Positions 8,101 to 15,113 of a DNA stretch of 64,000 bases are shown piece after piece. Position 1 is the stretch's first letter. The number at the start of each line of letters is the position of its first letter. The translations under genes were made by a program, and so were the position numbers. Under the pieces are notes generated by a model. It did no database searches, was not told the DNA's origin, and was given only the letters and a program-made list of their open reading frames with translations. The stretch is from Pseudomonas fluorescens (lineage in GTDB: Bacteria > Pseudomonadota > Gammaproteobacteria > Pseudomonadales > Pseudomonadaceae), in assembly GCA_902825215.1 (NCBI GenBank), contig LR782234.1:2852001-2916000 (forward strand). The letters are read 5' to 3'.

Positions 8101-8495
8101 AGCTTTGGCTCAAGGAAGTATTCCAGCAACCCGGCGGTGTTCATCCCCTTGAGTCGTTCCTCTGGCGACTTGCTGGCGCTGATGTGTTGTTCGAGTTCAT
8201 TCATCGCCTCTTTGATTGAGCTGGCCGCTCGCTTAGGCAACAGGTAAAACATTTTTTCCTTGGTGGCGTAGATTACCTCGCCATATTCCGTCGAGCAGGG
8301 GGTCTTGACTTCATCGAACGCGTTTGAGCAAGTGGCAGGCGCCTCTGGCTGAGGATCAAGTTCCAGGGCTGGCTTGGTTTCGACCGGTACCGCTGAAGTC
8401 GATGCGTTTACGGCCGGTTTGTTGGAATCTACCTTGGGTGCTTGAGAGATATCAGTTTCCATTTCGCTTCCATTCATTCTGTACTGACGGGTCAT
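5172..8495 (-). CDS. Large VgrG-linked type VI effector of unknown activity
   Basis: A protein of about 1107 residues encoded between a DUF4123 adaptor and two exported Sel1 proteins, the standard place for a VgrG cargo effector. The N-terminal 60 residues are Pro/Ala-rich. Then comes a cysteine-bearing segment (TCSNAFDEVKTPCSTEYGEVIY), a long charged helical region (about 80-430), a mixed region, and Gly/Ala-rich stretches (about 790-850, VIVGAGAGGEFQFEVGYDG). The C-terminal 200 residues are helical and AT-rich. No HKD, GxSxG, HNH or HExxH signature was found, so the activity is unknown. The ATG at 8495 overlaps the adaptor stop (TGATG). ATG codons at 8477 and 8462, the latter after GGAAG, are alternatives. 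Confidence 0.8.
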   Translation of the reverse strand: MTRQYRMNGSEMETDISQAPKVDSNKPAVNASTSAVPVETKPALELDPQPEAPATCSNAFDEVKTPCSTEYGEVIYATKEKMFYLLPKRAASSIKEAMNELEQHISASKSPEERLKGMNTAGLLEYFLEPKLSNFLQGEQKARMLEIEAQEPDIAQPTMAMRLKAVSREARNSAALDKQADQSDYARNRELANQQQASLLEANSDGQKLQRLYSEWKKLKAVAIEQARTAGYTYESGNLFSPGAIEARNRVQTYLKARAALTTSGKLTTLKEADIQKNKKAYLDATNCVIDGKARMCGYLKNVADERKKVEKDFAAYIDSILKVADYGLALPEFALIPDTGDISAGIEKFKAYLEMEQQQVKYTEQIRTKYKAWIDASGQNVAAPAGIVEAEQAEWQRIQQDRLKLREDAEAAVAAALPLRHLLWEPEQFQPKPEERLVKAGFPLREVALFNSPNSPVKHLSLLNLEGITKVLKKDASEIGATASKDLRKLPGNSNGKAASDTDDNPFHEWLRLQGALAIKDQQSDWFDEKGWFDAEMFHSYLKSKNYKVETLEDAGARKDWGLRIRQLLFKEEVRSSLRLFDNSPQAQLVRCLTPPQASIHTGTKITGPSFSVADNFKASAKAEASLGIDLARGEVELMKMDLPGKDQAKDILIPYLDYEENRKHLNLGRFSIHLGARAWGYTGATLLLSSSVQLGRANVQGGLNLPEITDAKRPETTHSTAGTVRSEPVLEGNAAKVRVEDGAKAQFNLFAGVQAGILLTGALNWAPPKEIAALRTAPSPGMVNSVNSTKASQWSSLARLTAGFTAAYGLGANADVGISLHEGRFIMRFKASVIVGAGAGGEFQFEVGYDGVTDLINLVRREIHKNQDKSLVFVTDEAADYIDKLNFLGTAGMEVAMTYMQGVDMVMSLYEALTGGGRGASIAHTIMTYRNQSELEQWFLNATPNALGPMLMTLISAAQSYNVTDISTDSASREKKYTYDKSQTYLIQQQAIERILGWILNHAKKTNTVEQAQTQFEEACISMNRFGTKSSDKGQIYCEQRLALDNFMSEAVLRFADQRNEQMRARYKEHVSELGAKLDGFCQRSTYYGRTYLPGGRATYGGPEK

Positions 8496-9358
8496 CAAGC
8501 AGCGCTGACAGCGAGTTGCTGCAGCTGCTGGACTTTGATGAACGACTCTTCCCTGGATTGCAGGATGGCCATCACTTCTGGCTGCGTTTCGAGCAGAGGG
8601 CCGTTGGTGATTGCGCCCAGCTTAAGTAGATGGCGACCTTCATAAATGTTGTGGTCAACCAGCGTCTGGAGGTTCGCCACGAGGTGGGGTAGTTGTTCAT
8701 CGGTAGGATCACCGTAAGCAGCGTATTGCTCGTCTGCCCAATAAACCCATCCAAGATGCGCCTGAACGCTCGGTGCTTCAGGCGGCAGATTGAAAGCTGA
8801 AACGTCGCCCAGCCATTCAAGTTCCGAAACGGCGCGCCAACTCAGCCATCGACCGCGATTCCGCCCGAAGTGGGCCGGCGCCGGGCTGTATATACGCTGC
8901 CAGGGCCCGAAGAGTTGGTGCAAACTTTCACCGGTGGTATAGGCCAGCGCAGCCCACAGACTAGGTTTGTGATAGCTCAACAAACTCTGGCCGCCAGAAC
9001 CATCATTGGCTCGCAGGAGCCAACGTGCGTGCGCCAATGACTTGATCGGATCCGCGGTGGTAAGGGCGATGCCAGAGTAGTTCTCTTCGCACAGTTTTGC
9101 CGCCTCGGCGGCCAGACGACTGCCCCAAGGTGCGACCAGCCAGAGAGGCCCGTCGGCGGCGATTTCAGCAAAATCGGTATTGAGAAAAAGAGCTTGTGCC
9201 TCCACAGGTTCACCGACGCGGTAAAGGCGGCTCATGGCCTCTGGCTGGCGGACGCGGTCAATGATGAAACATAGCGTCACATCAGAGCCTTCTCTCGGCA
9301 GTTCCTCGAATGAGTAACGTGGAGCTTCAAGGAGGGTGCTCAGCGCTTTTACATGCAT
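8495..9358 (-). CDS. DUF4123 protein, type VI effector adaptor/chaperone
   Basis: A 287-residue protein with the DUF4123 pattern: an early AQALFLNTDFAEIAADGPLWLVAP block, a central HARWLLRA segment, and WPxRxYSP-like WQRIYSPAPAHFG further on. DUF4123 proteins (also called Tap or TEC) load a cognate effector onto the tip of VgrG in the cytoplasm and are encoded between the two. That is exactly the order here. The ATG at 9358 overlaps the vgrG 3' end by ten bases (a TTG at 9364 is an alternative), and the stop overlaps the effector start, so all three are translationally coupled. Specificity for the neighbouring effector follows from context. Confidence 0.88.
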   Translation of the reverse strand: MHVKALSTLLEAPRYSFEELPREGSDVTLCFIIDRVRQPEAMSRLYRVGEPVEAQALFLNTDFAEIAADGPLWLVAPWGSRLAAEAAKLCEENYSGIALTTADPIKSLAHARWLLRANDGSGGQSLLSYHKPSLWAALAYTTGESLHQLFGPWQRIYSPAPAHFGRNRGRWLSWRAVSELEWLGDVSAFNLPPEAPSVQAHLGWVYWADEQYAAYGDPTDEQLPHLVANLQTLVDHNIYEGRHLLKLGAITNGPLLETQPEVMAILQSREESFIKVQQLQQLAVSAA

Positions 9359-11403
9359 GTGCAATCCTTACGGCTGCAAGCGCCGTTACTTTGTTTTCCG
9401 CACAACGGCGTGATGCCGGACTCGCTCAGGCGCTTGGGTAGCGGAATAGGGACGGTACCAGCCTTATCTGCGTCAGCCACCTTCATCGGCCCCGGCAACA
9501 ACGGCGCCGCCGGCGTACCCACCCCAGGCGCACCACCGGTATTGACCTTCACCTCAGCGCCGCTGATGGTCACGCCGCCGGCGTCGACTTTTACGAAGCT
9601 GCCGCCGGCCTTGGCGGTCAGTTCCATCGCGCCTTCGACCACCACTCGCTGGCCGGCGTAGTAATGGATTTCGTTGCCAGCCTCAACAAACTGCCCAGTC
9701 CCCACCTTCACGTGCTGCGTCACGCCCACCGTCAGGTGATCGTCCGCACGCATTTCGCTGATGCGATCCAGATGGGTAATCCGGTGCTCTTCGACCTTGA
9801 ATTCGCTCAGAGTATTGGCTTCAACCGTGTCATGCCGTTCGTTGCCGACGCGAATCTTCTGGTCGTGTTCGATGTTTTCGTCCCAGTCGCGCTGGGCGTG
9901 GATGTAGATCTGTTCGGCGCCTTTCTTGTCTTCGATACGGAATTCGTTGTAGCCCTTGCCGCCCGGGGAGCTGAGGGTTTTGAAGGTGCTGCGGGTCTTG
10001 TTCGCCGGCAGGTCGTAGGGGACGACGTTTTCCTTGTGGTACAGGCAGCCGCTGACCAGCGGCTGGTCGGGGTCGCCTTCGAGGAAGGTGACGAGGACTT
10101 CCATGCCGATGCGCGGGATGGCGATGCCGCCGTAGGCCGCGCCGGCCCAGCCGCTGGCGACGCGCAGCCAGCAGGTGGTTTTGTCGTCGGACTGGCCGTC
10201 GCGGTCCCAGTGGAACTGCACTTTGACGCGGCCGTATTGGTCGCAGTGGATCTCTTCGCCGGCAGGGCCGGTGACGATCGCGGTCTGGCTGCCGAGGACT
10301 TTCGGTTTCGGGTGTTCGAGGGCAGGGCGGTAGTGCGCGTCCCACGGTGTGGCGAGGAAGCTGTTGCGGTAGCCTTGGTGGAAGTCGCTTTTGTTGTCGG
10401 TGACGTCGCTGGTGACGTTTTCGCCGAGCACTTGCGGTTGTTTGCCTTCGTGGAAGACTTCGAGCAGCAGCCACAGGTCGTTCCATTCGGCGCGCGGGTG
10501 TTCGGCGAGCGTGAGGAAATGGCCGCTGGTCAGCGTTGGTTCGTCACCTTTGCCTTCGGCGAGTTTGTAGTCGCTGCGATGGCGTTCCAGCGCACGCGAC
10601 GAGAGGAACTTGCCGCGTTCGCGGGTGGTGAAGCGACCGGGGTAGTCGTAATCCTCGAGGTCCGGAGCGAATTCGGATTTGACCGCACCCTCGGGCAAAA
10701 GCTTGGGTTTCTCGAAATCGTAATCGCGGCGGCTGACGCGGGTGGTGCGGGTTTCCAGGCGCAGATTGAAGCGTTTGATCACCGGTTTGTCGGCGGCCAT
10801 GCCGGAGTCCTGCTGGTAGCTCACCGGTTTGAGCTTGCGAAATACCGTCTGATCGTCGCCGAACACCAGTTTGTGGCCGCTGCTGCTGTGCTGGAAGTGG
10901 AAGTGAATGCCTTCCTCTTCGCACAGGCGCTGGATGAAATGCAGGTCGGACTCGTCGTACTGCACGCAGTAATCGCGTTCCGGGTACTCGGCGCCGAGCT
11001 GGAAACTGTAGGCGTCGGCGAGGATGCCGCGGTCTTCCAGTACCTGAGCGATTATTTTCGGCACGGTCAGTTGCTGGAAAATCTGCTGATCGTGGTTGTG
11101 CCGCAGGTAGGCCAGTTGCGGGACCAGGCTGAGGCTGTAACGGGTCAGGGTCTTGCCGGAGTCGCCTTGCTCGATGCGATAGACCAGGCCGTGGATCTTG
11201 CCTTCGCCGGTGGCGCCGAAGGTCAGCACGCCGGGCTTGTGCAGCAGCTCTTCGAGATTGAGGTCGGGGCGGGCGCTGACCAGTTCGAGGTCGAAACGGA
11301 ACGGCTCATTCAGGGCTTCGCGACCGGTGAAGCTGAGGACCTGCAGGTCGGCGTTGGCGCCTTCCAGGGTGAGGGTGATGTGGGTAGCGTTGGCGTCCAG
11401 CAT
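9349..11403 (-). CDS. vgrG: VgrG, type VI secretion spike protein
   Basis: A 684-residue VgrG. The N-terminal gp27-like part runs from HITLTLEGANADLQVLSFTGREALNEPF. It is followed by YPERDYCVQYDESDLHFIQRLCEEEGIHFHF, then the gp5/OB segment HCDQYGRVKVQFHWDRDG and WAGAAYGG. The DUF2345-like C-terminal needle ends in a Pro/Gly linker and a short Cys-rich tail (LCGKQSNGACSRKDCTCM). It trimerises to form the puncturing tip and carries the downstream effector through DUF4123. No PAAR gene or core secretion genes are in the window, so this is a satellite vgrG locus. ATG 11403 was chosen over an upstream frame because VgrG proteins normally begin just before the HITL strand. Confidence 0.95.
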   Translation of the reverse strand: MLDANATHITLTLEGANADLQVLSFTGREALNEPFRFDLELVSARPDLNLEELLHKPGVLTFGATGEGKIHGLVYRIEQGDSGKTLTRYSLSLVPQLAYLRHNHDQQIFQQLTVPKIIAQVLEDRGILADAYSFQLGAEYPERDYCVQYDESDLHFIQRLCEEEGIHFHFQHSSSGHKLVFGDDQTVFRKLKPVSYQQDSGMAADKPVIKRFNLRLETRTTRVSRRDYDFEKPKLLPEGAVKSEFAPDLEDYDYPGRFTTRERGKFLSSRALERHRSDYKLAEGKGDEPTLTSGHFLTLAEHPRAEWNDLWLLLEVFHEGKQPQVLGENVTSDVTDNKSDFHQGYRNSFLATPWDAHYRPALEHPKPKVLGSQTAIVTGPAGEEIHCDQYGRVKVQFHWDRDGQSDDKTTCWLRVASGWAGAAYGGIAIPRIGMEVLVTFLEGDPDQPLVSGCLYHKENVVPYDLPANKTRSTFKTLSSPGGKGYNEFRIEDKKGAEQIYIHAQRDWDENIEHDQKIRVGNERHDTVEANTLSEFKVEEHRITHLDRISEMRADDHLTVGVTQHVKVGTGQFVEAGNEIHYYAGQRVVVEGAMELTAKAGGSFVKVDAGGVTISGAEVKVNTGGAPGVGTPAAPLLPGPMKVADADKAGTVPIPLPKRLSESGITPLCGKQSNGACSRKDCTCM

Positions 11404-11856
11404 GCCTTGAATTCCGTCCGTGAATAAGCAGGACACAGATGTTGCAGGATTCAGCCGTCTCGTTCAAGGCGCAAAAGGCGTAGGTGGGGTGGGGCTGGGG
11501 TATAGGGAAAACCCTTAGGGGTAGCGTTTCGGCCAATGAAATCGGGTGGTTGGCGGAATGTGGCCTTCGGTATTGGCGACTTTTCTTACGCGCTGGTGCT
11601 GAAGAAACAACCGTCAAAGTTGCCGGGGAGTACGGCAGGTGGCGATCTTTGGCGTCTGGTCGATGGCTTTCGCGAGCAGGCTCGCTCCCACAGGGGATTG
11701 GTGTCGTAGTGGGGGGCAGAGGCTGGTTTTCAGCATTTCAGTGACTGGACGTCAGCTATCGCGAGCAGGCTCACTCCTACAGGGGAATGGGTTTCAGGCA
11801 TGAGAGTTCAACTATGGAAGTTGGCCCTGCTAGCGACGGCGGTCGAACGTTCACCA
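11404..11856. other. Gene-free region upstream of vgrG, with two REP copies
   Basis: No supported gene is seen in these 453 bases. The vgrG promoter is expected at the left end. Two REP-like copies in direct orientation lie at about 11671-11696 and 11760-11786; the second differs by point changes (CTCACTCCTAC instead of CTCGCTCCCAC). Confidence 0.6.
11671..11786. repeat. Pair of REP-type elements in direct orientation
   Basis: GCGAGCAGGCTCGCTCCCAC occurs at about 11672-11691, and a diverged copy at about 11761-11780. The same core recurs at 17.8, 19.7 and 21.4 kb, where it forms inverted pairs. Here the two copies face the same way, which is unlike the others. Confidence 0.75.
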
Positions 11857-12477
11857 TTACAACCAATGCCAGAACCGGCTCCAGAATCCGCGGTTCAAGT
11901 CCTCTTTGCACCCGGCGTATTGCCGTGCGTAAGTGTCGGAGCGTACCTGCACCTTGCGCGCGGTCGGGGGCAGCCAGGCTTTGCTGGCGTAGGTCTTGTT
12001 GCGGAAGCCGCCCCAGCCTTCGTGGTAGTTGAGGTACTGGTTGTAGGCGTCGTATTTGTAGACGCCATTGATCGAGGTGGTCTTGTCCATGTACCAGCCG
12101 ATGAAGTCGATGGCGTCATCGAAGTCTTCGCGGTCGGCCCAGTTGCGGCCGGTGCTTTTCTGGTAGTCGGCCCAGACTTCATCTTTGGCCTGGGCGTACC
12201 CCGAGGCGGTGGAAACCCGGCCCCAGGGGATCACCCATAGCAGATATTTGCGCGGGGTCTTGGCGTCGTAGCGGTAGCCGGATTCCTGATACATGATCGC
12301 GAAGGGCACCTGAATCGGCACGCCCCAGCGTTTTTGCGTGACTTGCGCGGCGTCGTACCAGTCGCTTTTTTCGCGAAAGATTTCGCAGATGTCTTCTGGC
12401 GAACGGGGCGGCGAGGTGCCGCACCCGGTCATCAGTGCTGCCAGTGTCAGTAGTCCAAGCGTCTGCCCGTATTTCAA
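11857..12477 (-). CDS. Lipoprotein with lytic-transglycosylase-like (SLT) fold
   Basis: A 206-residue protein with lipobox LMTGC (acylated Cys19), so it is predicted to be membrane-anchored in the periplasm. PFAIMYQESGYRYDA around residue 58 looks like the catalytic core of SLT-type lytic transglycosylases, with Glu65 as the likely catalytic acid. ASGYAQAKDEVWADYQ and the later GWYMD and YLNYHEGWGG segments also fit that fold. Such enzymes cleave peptidoglycan between MurNAc and GlcNAc. It is shorter than most full-length transglycosylases. It sits alone between the vgrG and mannitol loci; a link to type VI secretion is possible but not supported. Confidence 0.75.
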   Translation of the reverse strand: MKYGQTLGLLTLAALMTGCGTSPPRSPEDICEIFREKSDWYDAAQVTQKRWGVPIQVPFAIMYQESGYRYDAKTPRKYLLWVIPWGRVSTASGYAQAKDEVWADYQKSTGRNWADREDFDDAIDFIGWYMDKTTSINGVYKYDAYNQYLNYHEGWGGFRNKTYASKAWLPPTARKVQVRSDTYARQYAGCKEDLNRGFWSRFWHWL

Positions 12478-12522
12478 AAGCGGTTATCCCGTCGTGCGCA
12501 AAAAAGCCGACAGTCTACGCGC

Positions 12523-13461
12523 TCAGCTCAACTGCTGACGATAGGGCAGATCCGGGCCGGTCTTGCTGCAGGTCAGCGCGGCGGCCCGGACGGCGAAACG
12601 GAGCATGGCGTCGATCTGTTCGCGCGCCAGTTGCTGCACGCCTTCGACCGAGTCCAGACCATTTTCGGTGAGCCAGGTGATCAGCGCCGCCTGGAAGGTA
12701 TCGCCAGCGCCCACGGTGTCGGCGATTTTCACCGAGACTGCCGGCACCGACCAATGACCATGCTGACGGCTGAAGACGCTGGCGCCGTCGCCGCCACGGG
12801 TGAGGAAAACGATCTGGCAGCGATGCTCGAGCCAGCGCTCGATGACGTGCTGCGGATCCTGTTCGGGATAGAGCAGGCTCAGGTCTTCATCGCTGACCTT
12901 GATCAGGTCCACCAGCGGCACCAGTGTGGCGATGCGTTCGCGCCACAGCTCGATGTTCGGCTCGGGATTGAGGCGTACGTTCGGGTCGAGGGTGATCAGG
13001 CGCTGGCCGCTTTCGCGCTGCACCAGTTGCAGCAGGGCGTCGCCAATTGGCTGCACCACCAGCGAGAACGAGCCCACGTGCAGGCCGCGCACCTCGGTAC
13101 CGAGGATCGGCAGGTGCGCCGCGCTCAACTGCCGGTCGGCGCAGCCTTCGCCACGAAAGCTGTAATGCGGCGAGCCGTTGGCACCGACCGCGACCATCGC
13201 CAGCGTGGTCGGCGCGGCGAACTCCACCAGATAATCCGGGCGCACGCCTTCGTCTTTCAAGACCTGCTGCAAGCGCCGACCGAGGTAGTCGGTGGACAAG
13301 CCGCCAAACAACGCCGAGTCCACACCCAAGCGGCGCAAACCGACGGCGACGTTGAACGGCGAACCGCCGGCGATCGCCTTAAAATTGACCTTCGAGGCCA
13401 GACCGCTGGCATCGTCTTCACTGAAAAAATCGAACAGGGCTTCGCCACACACCAGGTACAT
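12523..13461 (-). CDS. mtlZ: Fructokinase of the mannitol operon (PfkB family)
   Basis: A 312-residue PfkB/ribokinase-family sugar kinase. The N-terminus YLVCGEALFDFF and the early GGSPFNVAVGLRRLG substrate motif are present, as is the C-terminal signature DTVGAGDTFQAALI with the catalytic Asp. It phosphorylates the fructose released by MtlD to fructose 6-phosphate in the cytoplasm. It is the last gene of mtlEFGKDYZ and starts 13 bases after mtlY. ATG 13461 was chosen because the family begins directly with this beta strand; the longer upstream frame lies within mtlY. Assignment rests on family motifs plus operon order. Confidence 0.93.
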   Translation of the reverse strand: MYLVCGEALFDFFSEDDASGLASKVNFKAIAGGSPFNVAVGLRRLGVDSALFGGLSTDYLGRRLQQVLKDEGVRPDYLVEFAAPTTLAMVAVGANGSPHYSFRGEGCADRQLSAAHLPILGTEVRGLHVGSFSLVVQPIGDALLQLVQRESGQRLITLDPNVRLNPEPNIELWRERIATLVPLVDLIKVSDEDLSLLYPEQDPQHVIERWLEHRCQIVFLTRGGDGASVFSRQHGHWSVPAVSVKIADTVGAGDTFQAALITWLTENGLDSVEGVQQLAREQIDAMLRFAVRAAALTCSKTGPDLPYRQQLS

Positions 13462-13474
13462 GATTGTTTGCTCT

Positions 13475-14971
13475 TTATAAGGTTGCGACATGCTGTTGAT
13501 AACGTTCATAAGCCTGCTGGAACGCCGCGACATTGGCGGCTATCGGCAGGGTTTCGCTGCTGGCATCGAGTTTTACGCAGCGCTGGCACAAATCTTCAAG
13601 GCTGTCTTGCTCACCGTTAGCCGATGCAGTGCACCACGCTGCCTGAATCGCCGCGCCAAGCGCCGCGGCTTCGCTTTGCTCGGTGCAGATCACCGGGGTG
13701 TTCATGATATCGGCGACGATCTGCCGCCAGACTGCGCTTTTTGAACCACCGCCGATCAGGCAGATGCGCAGGCTTTGTAAACCATTGCGCCGCAGCAGAT
13801 CCAGCCCGTAACGCAAACCGAAGGTCGTGCCTTCGACGGCGGCGCGGCACAGGTTGGCCTGGGTCAGGTTGTCCAGCGTCAGGCCGTGCAGGCTGCCGGT
13901 GGCGTGGGGCAGGGCGGGGACGCGTTCGCCGTTGAGGAATGGCAACATGCACACGCCATCAGCGCCGATCGGGGCGTGGGCGACCAGATCGTTGAAGCGC
14001 GGCAAATCGAGCGCGAACAGCTCGCGAATCGCACCGGTGGCGTTGGTCAGGTTCATCGTGCAGATCAGCGGTAACCAGCCTCCGCTGGAGGAGCAGAACG
14101 TCGCGACCGAGGCATCCGGGCTGACAGCCGCTGTGTCGGAATAGGCGTAAACCGTGCCGGAAGAGCCGAGGCTCATGGTGATCGCGCCTGGCTGAATGTT
14201 ACCGGTGCCGATGGCGCCCATCATGTTGTCGCCGCCGCCACTGGCGACCCGCGCGTTGCGGTTCAGGCCAAGCTGGTCGGCGATCGCCGGCAGGATCGTG
14301 CCGACCGCTTCACGGGCTTCGATCAGCTCGGGCAACGCCGCTTCGAGGCGCCCGCTGGCGTCGATGTCGCGCAGCAGTTGCAAGTCCCACTGGCGGGTGC
14401 GCACGTTGAAATAGCCGGTGCCGGAGGCATCGCCGTATTCACTGCAAGCGCGACCGGTCAGCCAGAAGTTCAGGTAGTCATGGGGCAGCAGAATGCGTGC
14501 GATGCTCGAAAAAACCTCGGGATGTTGCTCCTTGGTCCAGAGCAGTTTTGACACGGTGTAACCCGGCGCAATGACCACGCCGAGGCGCTCCAGCGAACCT
14601 TGCTCGCCACCCAGTTGATTAAGCAGACGGTCGTTTTCAGGGCTGCTTTCGGTGTCGCACCAAAGCTTGGCCGGGCGCAGCACTTCGCCTTGATCATCGA
14701 GCAGGACCAGACCGTGCTGCTGTCCGGAAACGCCGATGGCGAGGATGTCCTGGCCATCGACGTTCGCGGCCTGCAACGCCTGGCGGGTGGCGAGGGTAAA
14801 CGCCTCCAGCCATTGCTGTGGGTCCTGCTCGCGGCGTCCGTTAGCGCCGCTGATCATGGTGTGGGCGGCGGCGCCCTGGCCGAGGACCTGACCACTGACG
14901 GCGTCGAGGATGATCGCTTTGGAGCCTTGGGTGCCGCAGTCGATGCCGAGGAAGAGCTTTGTTGTTGTCAT
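13475..14971 (-). CDS. mtlY: Xylulokinase of the mannitol/arabitol operon
   Basis: A 498-residue FGGY-family kinase. The N-terminus has the ATP-binding GIDCGTQGSKA motif. WLTGRACSEYGDASGTGYFN and ASGGGDNMMGAIGTG match the xylulokinase core, and LIGGGSKSAVWRQIVADI is the C-terminal FGGY signature. It converts D-xylulose, made from arabitol by the MtlD polyol dehydrogenase, to xylulose 5-phosphate. It is separated from mtlD by a 139-base REP-like element. The sequence straight after the ATG contains AACAACAA, a Crc/Hfq-type catabolite repression motif. Length and motifs are complete. Confidence 0.93.
   Translation of the reverse strand: MTTTKLFLGIDCGTQGSKAIILDAVSGQVLGQGAAAHTMISGANGRREQDPQQWLEAFTLATRQALQAANVDGQDILAIGVSGQQHGLVLLDDQGEVLRPAKLWCDTESSPENDRLLNQLGGEQGSLERLGVVIAPGYTVSKLLWTKEQHPEVFSSIARILLPHDYLNFWLTGRACSEYGDASGTGYFNVRTRQWDLQLLRDIDASGRLEAALPELIEAREAVGTILPAIADQLGLNRNARVASGGGDNMMGAIGTGNIQPGAITMSLGSSGTVYAYSDTAAVSPDASVATFCSSSGGWLPLICTMNLTNATGAIRELFALDLPRFNDLVAHAPIGADGVCMLPFLNGERVPALPHATGSLHGLTLDNLTQANLCRAAVEGTTFGLRYGLDLLRRNGLQSLRICLIGGGSKSAVWRQIVADIMNTPVICTEQSEAAALGAAIQAAWCTASANGEQDSLEDLCQRCVKLDASSETLPIAANVAAFQQAYERYQQHVATL
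14959..14966 (-). promoter_or_regulatory. Crc/Hfq-type catabolite motif at the mtlY start
   Basis: On the minus strand, codons 2-5 of mtlY (ACA ACA ACA AAG) contain AACAACAA. This is the A-rich (AAnAAnAA) motif bound by Hfq with Crc in pseudomonads when preferred carbon sources are present. Its position within five codons of the start is where such sites block translation. Binding here is inferred. Confidence 0.5.
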
Positions 14972-14995
14972 TTATGCACCGGTCGGATTGTGTCG

Positions 14996-15113
14996 ATCGT
15001 TCCCACGCTCAGCGTGGGAATGCCTCAATGGACGCTCCGCGTCCGCTGTTCGCTCTTCGGTGGGACGCAGAGCGTCCCGGGTTGCATTCCCACGCAGAGC
15101 GTGGGAACGATCA
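14996..15113. repeat. Long inverted repeat between mtlD and mtlY
   Basis: Arms beginning ATCGTTCCCACGCTCAGCG (from 14996) and ending CGCAGAGCGTGGGAACGAT (to 15111) are near-perfect inverted copies. An inner pair GGACGCTCCGCGTCC / GGGACGCAGAGCGTCCC lies between them. It belongs to a different family from the GCGAGCAGG elements and starts at the mtlD stop codon. It can form a strong RNA hairpin that could stabilise upstream mRNA or attenuate mtlYZ expression. Confidence 0.8.

Noticed and set aside
5172..8495. Effector as a phospholipase D (suggested by the Sel1 immunity precedent)
   Set aside because: No HxKxxxxD motif pair was found anywhere in the protein.
9349..11403. VgrG as an evolved VgrG with a C-terminal enzymatic domain
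   Set aside because: At 684 residues it ends after the DUF2345-like needle and a short Cys-rich tail; there is no room for an extra catalytic domain.
9664..11427. Plus-strand frame of about 590 codons opposite vgrG
   Set aside because: It is antisense to a full-length VgrG, with Val/Ala/Phe-rich composition typical of a shadow frame.
14996..15113. CRISPR or transposon end for the long inverted repeat
   Set aside because: There are only two arms with an internal dyad, no spacers and no transposase; a REP/BIME-like element explains it.
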